Shown here: piece after piece, positions 18,127 to 26,887 of the stretch
How positions within the stretch are numbered: the first letter of the stretch is position 1
Layout: every line of letters begins with the position of its first letter
NCBI RefSeq assembly: GCF_032670585.1
Contig: NZ_JAVQHL010000004.1
Span: forward strand, 62,001-126,000
Reading direction: 5' to 3'
DNA: 64,000 bases
From: Ostreiculturibacter nitratireducens
GTDB taxonomy: Bacteria > Pseudomonadota > Alphaproteobacteria > Rhodobacterales > Rhodobacteraceae
Notes under the pieces: model-generated
The model's input: only the letters and a program-made list of their open reading frames with translations
What the model was told of the DNA's origin: nothing
Databases searched by the model: none
Translations under genes and position numbers: made by a program

Positions 18127-19278
18127 TCACTCCTCCGCCGGGCCGAAAATCCGCTCGTGCTCCTGGATCGCGAAACGGTCGGTCATCCCCGCCACGTAAT
18201 CGAGCACGACGCGCGCAAGCTCGGTCTCGTTCCTGGCGGCGGCGATGTCGTCCTGCCAGTCGGATGGAAGAAGGGAGGGATCCTTCAGGAACAGCGGGAA
18301 CAGGTCGTTAACCATCCGCGTGACGCGCTTGCGCTCCCTCACTACGGAGGGTGCGCGGTACATCCGCGTGAACAGGAAAGACTTGATCGCCTTGAGGTTC
18401 TGATAAAGCGGCTTGGAGAAGCGGATGATCGGCCCCTCCATCTCGCGGATTTCCTGCGCGCTCTGCGGCTTCGATGTCGCCAGGCGCGTTTCGGCCACCG
18501 CGATCACGTCCTCCACCATGACCCCGAAGACACGCCTGAGCGCCTCGTGCCGACGCCGCATCGGCTCGAGCCCGGGGTAGAGCCGGTCGACCTCGGCGAA
18601 GGCGGGGCCGGTCACAGGAAGCTCCATCAGGTCGTCTTCCGTGAACAGCCCTGCGCGGAGCCCGTCATGAAGGTCGTGGTGATTGTATGCGACATCGTCG
18701 GCGACAGCGGCCACCTGCGCTTCGGCGCTTGCGTGGGTGTGGAGTTCGAGATCGTAAAGCTCGTTGAATTCCGCCAGAGCGTAGGGAAGCTCGCCCGTAA
18801 CCGGGCCGTTGTGTTTGGCGATGCCTTCGAGGGTCTCCCACGTCAGGTTCAGCCCGTCGAAATCGGCGTAGTGGCGTTCAAGCCGCGTGACGATCCGGAT
18901 GGCCTGCGCGTTGTGGTCGAAGCCGCCATAGGGAGCCATGAGCGCCGCCAGCGCGTCCTCACCGGTATGGCCGAAGGGCGGATGGCCAAGGTCGTGGGCA
19001 AGCGCCACGGCCTCCGCAAGTTCCACGTTGAGGCCAAGCGCCCCGGCGATCGTGCGCGCGACCTGCGCGACCTCGATCGTGTGGGTCAGACGCGTCCGGT
19101 AGTAATCGCCCTCGTGTTCGACGAAGACCTGCGTCTTGTGCTTCAGACGCCGGAACGCCGAGGAATGGATGATGCGGTCGCGGTCCCTCTGGAAAGGCGA
19201 CCGGAACGTGGACATGGCTTCGGGATAAAGGCGCCCGCGACTTTCTTCGGGTTTGCAGGCAAAAGGAGCAAGTGTCAT
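18127..19278 (-). CDS. dgt: Deoxyguanosinetriphosphate triphosphohydrolase-like protein
   Basis: A 383-residue HD-domain hydrolase that cleaves dNTPs to deoxynucleosides and triphosphate. Seen: FQRDRDRIIHSSAFRRLKHKTQVF, YYRTRLTHTIEVAQVAR (His66) and LAHDLGHPPFGHTGEDAL (His95-Asp96), which give the metal-binding H..HD..D set. It is the alphaproteobacterial dGTPase-like subtype. It is divergent from erpA with 74 bases between the starts, as in many Rhodobacterales. Confidence 0.93.
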   Translation of the reverse strand: MTLAPFACKPEESRGRLYPEAMSTFRSPFQRDRDRIIHSSAFRRLKHKTQVFVEHEGDYYRTRLTHTIEVAQVARTIAGALGLNVELAEAVALAHDLGHPPFGHTGEDALAALMAPYGGFDHNAQAIRIVTRLERHYADFDGLNLTWETLEGIAKHNGPVTGELPYALAEFNELYDLELHTHASAEAQVAAVADDVAYNHHDLHDGLRAGLFTEDDLMELPVTGPAFAEVDRLYPGLEPMRRRHEALRRVFGVMVEDVIAVAETRLATSKPQSAQEIREMEGPIIRFSKPLYQNLKAIKSFLFTRMYRAPSVVRERKRVTRMVNDLFPLFLKDPSLLPSDWQDDIAAARNETELARVVLDYVAGMTDRFAIQEHERIFGPAEE

Positions 19279-19338
19279 CTTGGGAATTCTTGTCGGGCCG
19301 GTTCGCCGATCATATATTCGGGAAACCCAAGGAATGAT

Positions 19339-19365
19339 ATGGCGAAATCCCGATGGAAGCTCTGA
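19339..19365 (+). promoter_or_regulatory. Short upstream ORF overlapping the erpA start
   Basis: ATG at 19339 with AAGGA seven bases before it, eight codons (MAKSRWKL) and TGA at 19363-19365, in a different frame from erpA, whose ATG is at 19353. This layout is typical of translational coupling. No coding conservation could be tested here. Confidence 0.4.
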
Positions 19366-19688
19366 ACCTTCCTCCCCGTGCGACCCCCCGCGCCTTCGCG
19401 CGCCTGGCCGAGATCAACGCCGCTCAGGGCGAAGAGAAGGCGCTGCGCGTCGCGGTCGAGGGTGGAGGCTGTTCGGGGTTCCAGTACGACATCCGGCTCG
19501 ACGATCCCGCGCCGGACGATCTGGTCCTGGAGGGAGACGGGCAGAAGATTCTGATCGACCCCGTCTCGCTGCCGTTCCTGTCGAATGCCGTGATCGATTT
19601 CACCGAGGAACTGATCGGCGCGCGATTCGTGATCGAGAACCCGAACGCTACGAGTTCTTGCGGCTGCGGGACGTCGTTCTCGATCTGA
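19353..19688 (+). CDS. erpA: Iron-sulfur cluster insertion protein ErpA (HesB/IscA family)
   Basis: A 111-residue A-type carrier that delivers Fe-S clusters to apoproteins. The three conserved cysteines are present: Cys40 in VEGGGCSGFQY and Cys103 and Cys105 in SSCGCGTSF. The start at 19353 has no ribosome-binding site of its own. The AAGGA upstream instead fits an ATG at 19339, which opens an 8-codon frame (MAKSRWKL) that ends 10 bases inside erpA. Expression may therefore be coupled to that upstream frame. Family call is secure. Confidence 0.94.
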   Translation: MEALNLPPRATPRAFARLAEINAAQGEEKALRVAVEGGGCSGFQYDIRLDDPAPDDLVLEGDGQKILIDPVSLPFLSNAVIDFTEELIGARFVIENPNATSSCGCGTSFSI

Positions 19689-19884
19689 CCGCGCTCAGTG
19701 GCCGCATAAGAAGCAGCGCGGCGGATTTCGGTCTGGAATCATCCGGGCGCGCCGCCAATTCCTCCATTGCCGCGACTTCTGCGGCGAAGGTTTCGCGGAA
19801 GTCCTCGATTCCCAGCTTCTCGTGAGTCTGCTGTCTGCGCGGACGCCAGTCCCGGCTCTGGCGTCTGAAGAACGCGAACCACAT
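19648..19884 (-). CDS. Possible small basic protein of unknown function
   Basis: A 78-codon frame beginning MWFAFFRRQSRDWRPRR with an amphipathic middle (FRETFAAEVAAMEELAARP). The ATG has AAGGGGG about eight bases upstream, which is the main support. Its last 41 bases run antisense to the end of erpA. I recognise no family, and chance frames of this size are common at this GC content. It is divergent from xthA. Confidence 0.35.
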   Translation of the reverse strand: MWFAFFRRQSRDWRPRRQQTHEKLGIEDFRETFAAEVAAMEELAARPDDSRPKSAALLLMRPLSAVRSRTTSRSRKNS

Positions 19885-20111
19885 GCCCTATCCCCCTTAC
19901 GGGCGCCCGGATGGAACCGAACGCCTTCAAATTCCAATCTCCAGCACCCCGACGCTATGGGCCAATTCGGGCAAAAATGCGCAATTCGATTGACCACTCT
20001 GCGCAAGGTCTCCGGCCTGATCCCGGGCGATGAGGCGAAGACGGGGCGAGCCAACTGCTTGTGCGCGCTGGCGCCTGCGGCCAAGATGCGGCCGCACAGC
20101 GGAGGCCGGAC
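19689..20111 (+). other. Interval between erpA and xthA
   Basis: Apart from the doubtful minus-strand frame at 19648-19884, this 423-base stretch shows no gene. GGAGGCCGGA at 20101-20110 is the xthA ribosome-binding region. I see no RNA gene or strong terminator in it. Confidence 0.5.
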
Positions 20112-20891
20112 ATGAAGATCGCGACGTTCAACATCAACGGGATCAAGGCCCGGATCGAGGCCCTTCTCGACTGGCTGAAAGAGGCGGAGCCCGATGTCGT
20201 GGCGTTGCAGGAAATCAAGTCCGTGGACGAAGGCTTTCCGCGCGAGCCGATCGAGGACCTCGGCTACCGCGTCGAGACGCATGGGCAGAAAGGCTTCAAC
20301 GGCGTCGCGATCCTGTCGAAGCTTCCGCTCGAGGACATCCGGCGCGGACTGCCAGGCGACGATGAGGACGAGCAGGCCCGCTGGATCGAGGCCACCGTCA
20401 TCGGACGCCGTGCCGTCCGCCTGTGCGGCCTCTACCTGCCGAATGGCAATCCGGCACCGGGGCCGAAATACGACTACAAGCTTGCCTGGATGAAGCGCAT
20501 GAAGGCGCGCGCTGAAGAGCTTCTGAAGCTCGAGGAGCCCTTCATCATGGCCGGCGACTACAACGTCATCCCACAGCGTGAGGACGCGGCCAAGCCCGAA
20601 GCCTGGGAGAAGGACGCGCTGTTCCTGCCCGAAACGCGCGAGGCCTTCCGCCGGATCGTCAACCTCGGCCTGACCGACGCCTTCCGCGCCCTGCACCCGG
20701 AGGCCGGGCACTACAGTTTCTGGGACTATCAGGCCGCGGCCTGGGAACGGAACAACGGCATCCTGATCGACCATCTCCTGCTGTCGCCGCAGGCTGCCGA
20801 TCTGCTGAAGTCGGCGGGCATCGACAAGGACACGCGCGGTCGCGACAGGCCCTCCGACCACGTTCCTGTCTGGATTGAACTCGACGCCTGA
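20112..20891 (+). CDS. xthA: Exodeoxyribonuclease III (AP endonuclease)
   Basis: A 259-residue DNA repair enzyme of the exonuclease-endonuclease-phosphatase fold that incises at abasic sites. Visible active-site elements are Asn7 (ATFNINGIKAR), Glu34 (VALQEIKS), GDYNVIPQREDAA and the C-terminal SDHVPVW His. The ATG at 20112 has GGAGG upstream; the longer frame is not supported. The frame is intact and the length normal. Confidence 0.96.
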   Translation: MKIATFNINGIKARIEALLDWLKEAEPDVVALQEIKSVDEGFPREPIEDLGYRVETHGQKGFNGVAILSKLPLEDIRRGLPGDDEDEQARWIEATVIGRRAVRLCGLYLPNGNPAPGPKYDYKLAWMKRMKARAEELLKLEEPFIMAGDYNVIPQREDAAKPEAWEKDALFLPETREAFRRIVNLGLTDAFRALHPEAGHYSFWDYQAAAWERNNGILIDHLLLSPQAADLLKSAGIDKDTRGRDRPSDHVPVWIELDA

Positions 20892-20903
20892 TCGCCTGAT
20901 GCG

Positions 20904-20928
20904 CCGGCGCGGCTCAGGCCCGCGCCGG
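20904..20928. terminator. Hairpin between convergent xthA and monooxygenase genes
   Basis: CCGGCGCGG (20904-20912) pairs with CCGCGCCGG (20920-20928). It lies between two convergent stops (20891 and 20939) and has no U-run on either strand, so it is terminator-like rather than a canonical intrinsic terminator. Confidence 0.45.
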
Positions 20929-20938
20929 GCTGAACGGG

Positions 20939-22108
20939 TCAGATGGCGGTCGCGTCGTACCCGTAGAGCCAGTCGAACCGGCCCAGCATCGCTGCCGGGC
21001 GCAGGGCGGCAATGGCTCGCAACCCGAGATGCGCGATGTCGCGCTTCATGCCGGTGAGGTGGTAGTTGCGCGCATTCGCGTTCGCCGCCTCGACGATGCG
21101 GCGGACGCGCGCCTCGCGTGCCAGCTGGTAGGCGGCCAGTCCCGCCGCTTCCTCGTCATGCCTGGCCAGACAGGCCGAAAGAACCCAAGCGTCCTCCAGC
21201 GCCATGTTCGCACCCTGCGCGAGGAACGGCAGCGTCGGATGGGCCGCGTCGCCCAGGATCACGGCGCCCTGCCCGTGCCAGCGGCGCGCCACCGGGTGAC
21301 GGAAAAGCCCCCAGAGCCAGGGCTCGTCCACCCGCGCCAGCCAGTCGCGCACTTCGGGGACGAAATTCTCGAAGGCGAGACGCAGGGCCAGCGGGTCATC
21401 GCGCAGCCGCCAGCTTTCCTCGACCCAGTTGCGCCGCTCCTCGACGGCGACGATGTTGCGCAGCGTCCCGCCGCGCAGCGGATAGGTGACGAGGTGCCGC
21501 CCGGGCCCCATGTAGACGCGCGCCTCCGGGTCGCCCCCCGGTTTCTCCGGCAGCGTCGCGCGCCAGGCGACCTGGTGGGTGAAGAACGGCGCGACCGGAC
21601 CGTTGAGAGCCGCCCGCGTCCTGGAATGAAGCCCGTCCGCCCCGATAAGAAGTCCCGTCCGGATCTCTGTCCCCGCTTCCGTCACGAGCCGCGGCTTGTC
21701 ACCGCCGAGGGCCACCTCCGCGATCTTCTGGCCAAGCCGGATTTCCACCCCGGCCTCACGCGCACCGTCCGCGAGGAGCGCGATCAGATCGGCCCGGTGG
21801 ACGAAGCGGTATTCCTGCCCCGGCCGCAATTCGGCGAGGTCGATCCGCAGGACCTTCGAGCCGGTTTCGCCGTCGAGAAGCTGCACCGCCTTCGCACGAA
21901 GCCCCGCTCCACTCAGGCTGTCACCGAGGCCAAGAGATCGAAGCACGCGCGCGCCGTTCGGCGTGATCTGCAGGCCGGCGCCAATATCGGTCAGGGTGTC
22001 CGCCTGCTCGAGGACCGTGACGGCCGCCCCCCGAAGCGCGAGGGCCCGCGCCACGGCAAGGCCCGCAACGCCAGCGCCCAGAACAGTCACTTCGCGGCCG
22101 ATCAGCAT
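20939..22108 (-). CDS. FAD-dependent monooxygenase, salicylate hydroxylase-like
   Basis: A 389-residue class A flavoprotein hydroxylase. The N-terminal dinucleotide fold GAGVAGLAVARALALRGAAVTVLE, the middle LLIGADGLHSRTRAAL (DG motif) and the C-terminal ILGDAAHPTLPFLAQGANMALEDA (GD motif) are all present in order. These enzymes hydroxylate aromatic or related substrates with NAD(P)H. No pathway genes are adjacent, so the substrate is open; UbiH-like or urate/salicylate hydroxylase annotations would all be guesses. The ATG at 22108 replaces an upstream in-frame start at 22141. Confidence 0.85.
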   Translation of the reverse strand: MLIGREVTVLGAGVAGLAVARALALRGAAVTVLEQADTLTDIGAGLQITPNGARVLRSLGLGDSLSGAGLRAKAVQLLDGETGSKVLRIDLAELRPGQEYRFVHRADLIALLADGAREAGVEIRLGQKIAEVALGGDKPRLVTEAGTEIRTGLLIGADGLHSRTRAALNGPVAPFFTHQVAWRATLPEKPGGDPEARVYMGPGRHLVTYPLRGGTLRNIVAVEERRNWVEESWRLRDDPLALRLAFENFVPEVRDWLARVDEPWLWGLFRHPVARRWHGQGAVILGDAAHPTLPFLAQGANMALEDAWVLSACLARHDEEAAGLAAYQLAREARVRRIVEAANANARNYHLTGMKRDIAHLGLRAIAALRPAAMLGRFDWLYGYDATAI

Positions 22109-22186
22109 TCTTCCGTCTCCACACGAAAACACCGGAGCCATAAGGCCCCGGTGCCAAGAAGTCTCGCGCTTTCTATCACCCGAACG

Positions 22187-22609
22187 TCAGTCGTCGCGGT
22201 GAACCCGTTCGCGACGCTCGTGCTTTTCCTGCGCCTCGAGCGTCATGGTCGCGATCGGACGCGCGTCCAGCCGCCTGAGCGAGATCGGTTCCCCGGTCAT
22301 CTCGCAATATCCGTATTCGCCGTTGTCGATCCGCCGCAGCGCAGAATCGATCTTGGCGACCAGCTTGCGCTGGCGGTCCCGGGTCCTCAGTTCGAGCGCC
22401 CGGTCGGTTTCCTCGCTCGCCCGGTCCGCAAGGTCCGGAACGTTACGGGCCGAATCCTGCAAACCTTCGATCGTCTCGGCGCTCTGCTCGAGAAGTTCGT
22501 GCTTCCAGGTGATCAGTTTTCGGCGGAAATACTCCAGCTGACGCTCGTTCATGAACGGCTCGTCCTCGGCCGGACGATAGTCGTCAGGAAGAAAAATCTC
22601 GGGTTTCAC
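22187..22609 (-). CDS. dksA: RNA polymerase-binding transcription factor DksA, zinc-less variant
   Basis: A 140-residue DksA that enters the RNA polymerase secondary channel and works with ppGpp. The coiled-coil tip acids are kept (Asp59 and Asp62 in DLADRASEE). Of the four zinc cysteines only Cys102 remains; positions 105, 123 and 126 are Thr, Thr and Ala. Single-cysteine DksA is known from Rhodobacter, so this is likely functional without zinc. The start is the GTG at 22609, six bases after GGAGGGA; the frame is open to another GTG at 22624. Confidence 0.9.
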   Translation of the reverse strand: MKPEIFLPDDYRPAEDEPFMNERQLEYFRRKLITWKHELLEQSAETIEGLQDSARNVPDLADRASEETDRALELRTRDRQRKLVAKIDSALRRIDNGEYGYCEMTGEPISLRRLDARPIATMTLEAQEKHERRERVHRDD

Positions 22610-22790
22610 CACTGCTCCCTCCACTTCACCGGATGCCGGGTGTTGGTCGCCGACGTCCTCCGGTACGCCTCGGCCGGGTCATTAACCCATGCGCACGGGG
22701 ATGTCACTAGGTGATGCCAACTCCTTGCGGCCATTTGATGGCAGAAGTAGGCTCTGCTGCAAAATCCGCCGTCAGACCATCGGAATTCCT

Positions 22791-23630
22791 ATGAAATTCA
22801 GCTCTACGCAAAGCTATGTCGCCGCGCCCGATCTCGCGGTCGCGGTGAATGCCGCGGTGGCTCTCGAACGGCCGCTCCTCGTCAAGGGGGAGCCCGGAAC
22901 GGGCAAAACCGAACTCGCGCGGGAGGTAGCTGAGTCGCTCGGCCTGCCTCTCGTGGAATGGCACGTAAAATCGACGACCAAGGCATCCCAGGGGCTTTAC
23001 GAATATGACGCTGTCAGCCGGCTCAGGGACAGTCAGCTCGGCGACGAGCGGGTGCACGACGTCAGGAATTACATCCGAAAGGGCAAGCTCTGGCAGGCAT
23101 TCGAGGCCGACGGAAAGGTCGTCCTCCTGATCGACGAGATCGACAAGGCGGATATCGAGTTTCCGAACGACCTCCTTCAGGAACTCGACCGGATGGAGTT
23201 CCACGTCTACGAGACCGGGGAAACGATCAGGGCGCGGCAGAGGCCGATCGTCATCATCACATCGAACAACGAGAAGGAACTGCCCGACGCCTTCCTGCGG
23301 CGCTGTTTCTTCCACTACATCCGGTTTCCGGACCCCGAGACGATGAAGGCGATCGTCGACGTCCATTTTCCGGGCGTCAAGGAAGCGCTTCTTACCACAG
23401 CGCTCACCCAGTTCTACGAACTGCGCGAGACGCCCGGGCTGAAGAAGAAGCCCTCCACATCCGAAGTCCTCGACTGGCTGAAGCTCATCCTCGCCGAGGA
23501 TCTCGGGCCGGAGGACCTGAAGCGCGACGGCAAGAACCTGCTGCCCAGACTGCACGGCGCTCTGCTGAAGAACGAACAGGATGTGCATCTCTTCGAGCGG
23601 CTCGCCTTCATGGCCCGAGCGGGTCGCTAG
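22791..23630 (+). CDS. MoxR-family AAA+ ATPase
   Basis: A 279-residue AAA+ protein. Walker A is GEPGTGKTELA (about residue 36), Walker B is VVLLIDEIDKAD, and sensor 1 is IITSNNEKELPDAF followed by RRCFFHYIRFPD. MoxR ATPases act as chaperones, often paired with VWA proteins, in enzyme maturation or envelope stress; CoxD is one example. A CoxE-type VWA gene lies 2 kb downstream in the same direction (25706), which supports a MoxR-VWA pair. The ATG at 22791 is preferred over upstream frames. Confidence 0.9.
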   Translation: MKFSSTQSYVAAPDLAVAVNAAVALERPLLVKGEPGTGKTELAREVAESLGLPLVEWHVKSTTKASQGLYEYDAVSRLRDSQLGDERVHDVRNYIRKGKLWQAFEADGKVVLLIDEIDKADIEFPNDLLQELDRMEFHVYETGETIRARQRPIVIITSNNEKELPDAFLRRCFFHYIRFPDPETMKAIVDVHFPGVKEALLTTALTQFYELRETPGLKKKPSTSEVLDWLKLILAEDLGPEDLKRDGKNLLPRLHGALLKNEQDVHLFERLAFMARAGR

Positions 23631-23702
23631 GACGACAGGTGCCGGCGCTGGCCTCAGGGCCCGGCGCGCACTAATTCAGGATTTCCACCGGAGGACCAAG
23701 CC

Positions 23703-24158
23703 ATGCGCCCCGACGACCTGACGATCCGCCCGCTCGCCCAGGACGACGAACACGACTGGCGCAGGCTCTGGACGGCATATCTCGATTTCTACAAGACACG
23801 TGTGCCGGAGGAGGTCTACCGCACCACCTTCGCCCGGTTGCTCAGCGGTGACCCGTGGGAGTTCAACGGCCTCGTCGCCGAACAGGGCGGCAAGCTCGTC
23901 GGCCTCGCGCACTACCTGTTCCACCGCACCTGCTGGAAGCTCGAAAACGTCTGCTATCTGCAGGACCTCTTCTGCGATCCCGAGCGGCGCGGCCGCGGCA
24001 TCGGGCGCTCTCTGATCGAGGCCGTCTATGCGGAGGCCGACAAGCACGGCGCGCCCGGTGTCTGGTGGCTGACACAAGAACACAACTACATGGGCCGGAT
24101 GCTCTACGACAAGGTGGGGGTGAAGACCCCGTTCATCCGCTACAGCAGGCACGAATGA
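23703..24158 (+). CDS. GNAT family N-acetyltransferase
   Basis: A 151-residue single-domain acetyltransferase. The acetyl-CoA site is YLQDLFCDPERRGRGIGRSLIEAVYAEA, followed by VWWLTQEHNYMGRMLYDKVG. The TQE-N..G..LYDK pattern is typical of small-molecule or amino-acid acetylating GNATs. GGAGGA lies seven bases before the ATG. Its TGA overlaps the next gene's start (ATGA). Substrate unknown. Confidence 0.88.
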   Translation: MRPDDLTIRPLAQDDEHDWRRLWTAYLDFYKTRVPEEVYRTTFARLLSGDPWEFNGLVAEQGGKLVGLAHYLFHRTCWKLENVCYLQDLFCDPERRGRGIGRSLIEAVYAEADKHGAPGVWWLTQEHNYMGRMLYDKVGVKTPFIRYSRHE

Positions 24159-25540
24159 TGCGCAGCGTCGCCGCGCTTTGCCTCGCGATCGCGCTTTCGG
24201 CCTGCGGCGCTCCGCCTTCCGGCCCCGAGGCCGCGCGGCGCGTCCCCACGGCAACGGACCTGCTGCCGCTTCCGCCGATGAAGACCTTCGGCGCGCCCCG
24301 CGTGAATGCGCCCATGGCCTCCAACACGGCGATCACGCGGGATTTCCTCGAACTCGCGTTCCAGATGGAGAGCGGCCGCCGCCTTCCGATCCTGACCCGC
24401 TTCGAGGGCCCGATCACACTTCGCGTCACCGGCACCGTTCCCGCCGTCGCGCGGGCCGATGTCGCCCGGCTCATCGGCCGGCTGCGGAACGAGGCCGGGA
24501 TCGACGTGACCCAGGTCCCGTCCGACCGGGCGGCGTCGATCACCGTCGAGTTCCTCCCGCGCAAGCGGATGCAGGCGCTCGTGCCGCAGGCTGCTTGCTT
24601 CGTCGTGCCGCGCCTGACCTCCTGGGACGAATACCGCAGAAGCCGCCGGGGCCCGGCGGTTGACTGGACGACGCTTGAAACACGGACACGCGCCGCCGTC
24701 TTCGTCCCCTCGGACACGCCGCCGCAAGAGATCCGCGACTGCCTGCACGAGGAAATCGCCCAGGCTCTCGGCCCCCTGAACGACCTCTACCGCCTGCCCG
24801 ATTCCGTCTTCAACGACGACAATTTCCACAACGTGCTGACCGGGTTCGACATGTTGATCCTGCGCGCCTACTACGCGCCGGAACTGTCCTCGGGCATGAG
24901 CATGGAAGAGGTCGCGATGCGGCTGCCCGGGATACTCTCGCGGATCAATCCGCGCGGCGGCAGGGCCGGCTACGCTCCCCCGGAGCCGACGCCCCACGCC
25001 TTCGTGGAGGCGATCGAGACGGCACTTGGCCCCCACGCGGGCGCCTCCCGCCGCAAGTCGGCCGCCCTGAAGGCCGTGGCCATCGCCGAGGCGGAAGGCT
25101 GGCACGACGCCCGCGCGGGTTTCGCGTGGTTCGCACTTGGCCGGCTGTCGCTCGGAAGCCGCCTCGACACCGCGCTCGAGGCTTTCCTGAAGGCACGTCG
25201 GATCTACGGATCGGGTTCCGGCATGGAGGTGCAAGCCGCCCATGTAGACATGCAGCTTGCCGCCTTCGCCCTGTCCGCCGGACATGCCGAAGACGCGGAG
25301 GCGATCACGCTCCGCGCCCTTCCGGCGGTCGCGGATGCGGAAAACGCCGCGCTTCTCGCCACGCTCATGCTGATCCGGGCAGAGGCACTTGAAGCGCAGG
25401 GCCGCGCATCCGAAGCACGCGCGGTAAGGCTGGACGCCCTCGGCTGGGCGCGCTACGGCTTCGGCGGCGAGGCCGACATCCGTCGCCGCGTTTCCGAGAT
25501 CGCTGCGCTTTCCCCTGCCAACCGAACGAGGGTTCCATGA
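24155..25540 (+). CDS. DUF2927 lipoprotein
   Basis: A 461-residue predicted lipoprotein: a signal peptide with lipobox LSAC and lipidated Cys17. The middle region (about 150-230) has DCLHEEIAQALGPLNDLYRLPDSVFNDDNFHNVLTGFDMLILR, the DUF2927 pattern, which resembles a zincin-type His-Glu helix (HEE). The C-terminal 150 residues are helical repeats rich in Ala/Glu, tetratricopeptide-like. Start ATG 24155 overlaps the GNAT stop. The role is unknown; the setting among membrane proteins points to the envelope. Confidence 0.8.
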   Translation: MMRSVAALCLAIALSACGAPPSGPEAARRVPTATDLLPLPPMKTFGAPRVNAPMASNTAITRDFLELAFQMESGRRLPILTRFEGPITLRVTGTVPAVARADVARLIGRLRNEAGIDVTQVPSDRAASITVEFLPRKRMQALVPQAACFVVPRLTSWDEYRRSRRGPAVDWTTLETRTRAAVFVPSDTPPQEIRDCLHEEIAQALGPLNDLYRLPDSVFNDDNFHNVLTGFDMLILRAYYAPELSSGMSMEEVAMRLPGILSRINPRGGRAGYAPPEPTPHAFVEAIETALGPHAGASRRKSAALKAVAIAEAEGWHDARAGFAWFALGRLSLGSRLDTALEAFLKARRIYGSGSGMEVQAAHVDMQLAAFALSAGHAEDAEAITLRALPAVADAENAALLATLMLIRAEALEAQGRASEARAVRLDALGWARYGFGGEADIRRRVSEIAALSPANRTRVP

Positions 25541-25701
25541 TCGTCATTGCCGGGTTCATTCTGGGCGCACTCTGGGGCGGGTTTCTCGCCCGCCGCCGCA
25601 AGGGCAGGACGCTCGACATCCTGCAATACGCGACCGCCTTCGCGATCCTCGGCGCGATCCTCGGCCTTTTCGCAACCGTCTTCATAGACAGGCTCGCCTG
25701 A
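25537..25701 (+). CDS. Small two-span membrane protein
   Basis: A 54-residue protein, MIVIAGFILGALWGG at the N-terminus, then a basic loop ARRRKGRT, then a second hydrophobic span (YATAFAILGAILGLFATVF). The ATG overlaps the DUF2927 stop as ATGA, and the next gene begins four bases after its TGA. This close packing is the evidence that it is real. No family recognised. Confidence 0.7.
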   Translation: MIVIAGFILGALWGGFLARRRKGRTLDILQYATAFAILGAILGLFATVFIDRLA

Positions 25702-25705
25702 TCCC

Positions 25706-26887
25706 ATGTTCCTTCCCTTCTTCGCGACACTCAGGAAGACCGGCGTCCCGGTCTCCCTGCGCGAATTCCTGTCGTTCCTGGAAGGGCTGAATGCGGGACT
25801 CGTGACCTACGACGTGGAGGGCTTCTACCACCTCGCGCGCACCGCGATGGTGAAGGACGAACGCCACCTCGACCGCTTCGACCGGGCCTTTGCCGAGTCT
25901 TTCAAGGGGCTCGAGGAAATCGGCGCGGAACAGGTCCTCGAGGCCATCGAGCTGCCGGGAGAATGGCTCGCCAAGCTCGCCGAACGCCACCTGACTCCGG
26001 AGGAACGCGCCGAGATCGAGGCCCTCGGCGGGTTCGACAAGTTGATGGAGACGCTGCGCAAGCGGCTGGAGGAGCAGAAGGGGCGGCACCAGGGCGGATC
26101 GAAATGGATCGGAACGGCAGGCACCTCGCCCTTCGGCGCCTATGGCTACAACCCGGAAGGCGTGCGCATCGGCCAGGACAGGTCGCGCAACCAGCGCGCC
26201 GTGAAGGTCTGGGACCGGCGCGACTTCCGCGACTTCGACGACCAGGTGGAACTCGGTACCCGCAACATCAAGGTTGCGCTGAAGCGGCTCCGCCGCTGGG
26301 CGCGGCAGGGAGCGGCGGAGGAACTGGACCTCGACGGCACGATTCGCGCGACGGCGGAGCACGGCTACCTCGACGTGCAGACCCGCCCCGAGCGGCGGAA
26401 TGCCGTGAAGGTTCTCCTGTTCCTCGACGTGGGCGGCTCGATGGACGGGCATGTCCGCGTCGTGGAGGAGCTCTTCTCCGCGGCCCGCGCGGAGTTCCGT
26501 CACCTGGAACATTACTACTTCCACAACTGCCTTTACGAAGGCGTCTGGCGCGACAATCGCCGCCGCTGGGACCAGCAGACGCCGACCTGGGAAGTGCTCA
26601 GGACCTACGGCTCCGACTACAAGTGCATCTTCGTGGGCGACGCGTCGATGTCGCCCTATGAGGTCGCGATGCCCGGCGGCGCGAACGAGCACTGGAACGC
26701 CGAGGCCGGGCAGGTCTGGCTGCACCGCGCCCGGGAACAGTGGCCCGCAAACGTCTGGCTTAACCCCCTGCCCCAGCGGCACTGGCAGTATACCCAGTCC
26801 GTCGGCATGATCCGGGACATCTTCGACGGACGCATGTTTCCCCTTACGCTCGAAGGGATCGGGCGCGCGATGAAGGAGCTGTCATGA
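25706..26887 (+). CDS. CoxE-like VWA domain protein
   Basis: A 393-residue protein. The N-terminal half is helical and charged; the C-terminal half is a von Willebrand A domain beginning near residue 235 with VLLFLDVGGSMDGHV. The metal-site motif normally reads DxSxS; here it is Asp241-Val-Gly-Gly-Ser245, with Gly in place of the first Ser, so metal binding may be altered. Proteins of this type partner MoxR ATPases, and one lies at 22791. The protein is annotated elsewhere simply as VWA domain-containing. Confidence 0.85.
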   Translation: MFLPFFATLRKTGVPVSLREFLSFLEGLNAGLVTYDVEGFYHLARTAMVKDERHLDRFDRAFAESFKGLEEIGAEQVLEAIELPGEWLAKLAERHLTPEERAEIEALGGFDKLMETLRKRLEEQKGRHQGGSKWIGTAGTSPFGAYGYNPEGVRIGQDRSRNQRAVKVWDRRDFRDFDDQVELGTRNIKVALKRLRRWARQGAAEELDLDGTIRATAEHGYLDVQTRPERRNAVKVLLFLDVGGSMDGHVRVVEELFSAARAEFRHLEHYYFHNCLYEGVWRDNRRRWDQQTPTWEVLRTYGSDYKCIFVGDASMSPYEVAMPGGANEHWNAEAGQVWLHRAREQWPANVWLNPLPQRHWQYTQSVGMIRDIFDGRMFPLTLEGIGRAMKELS

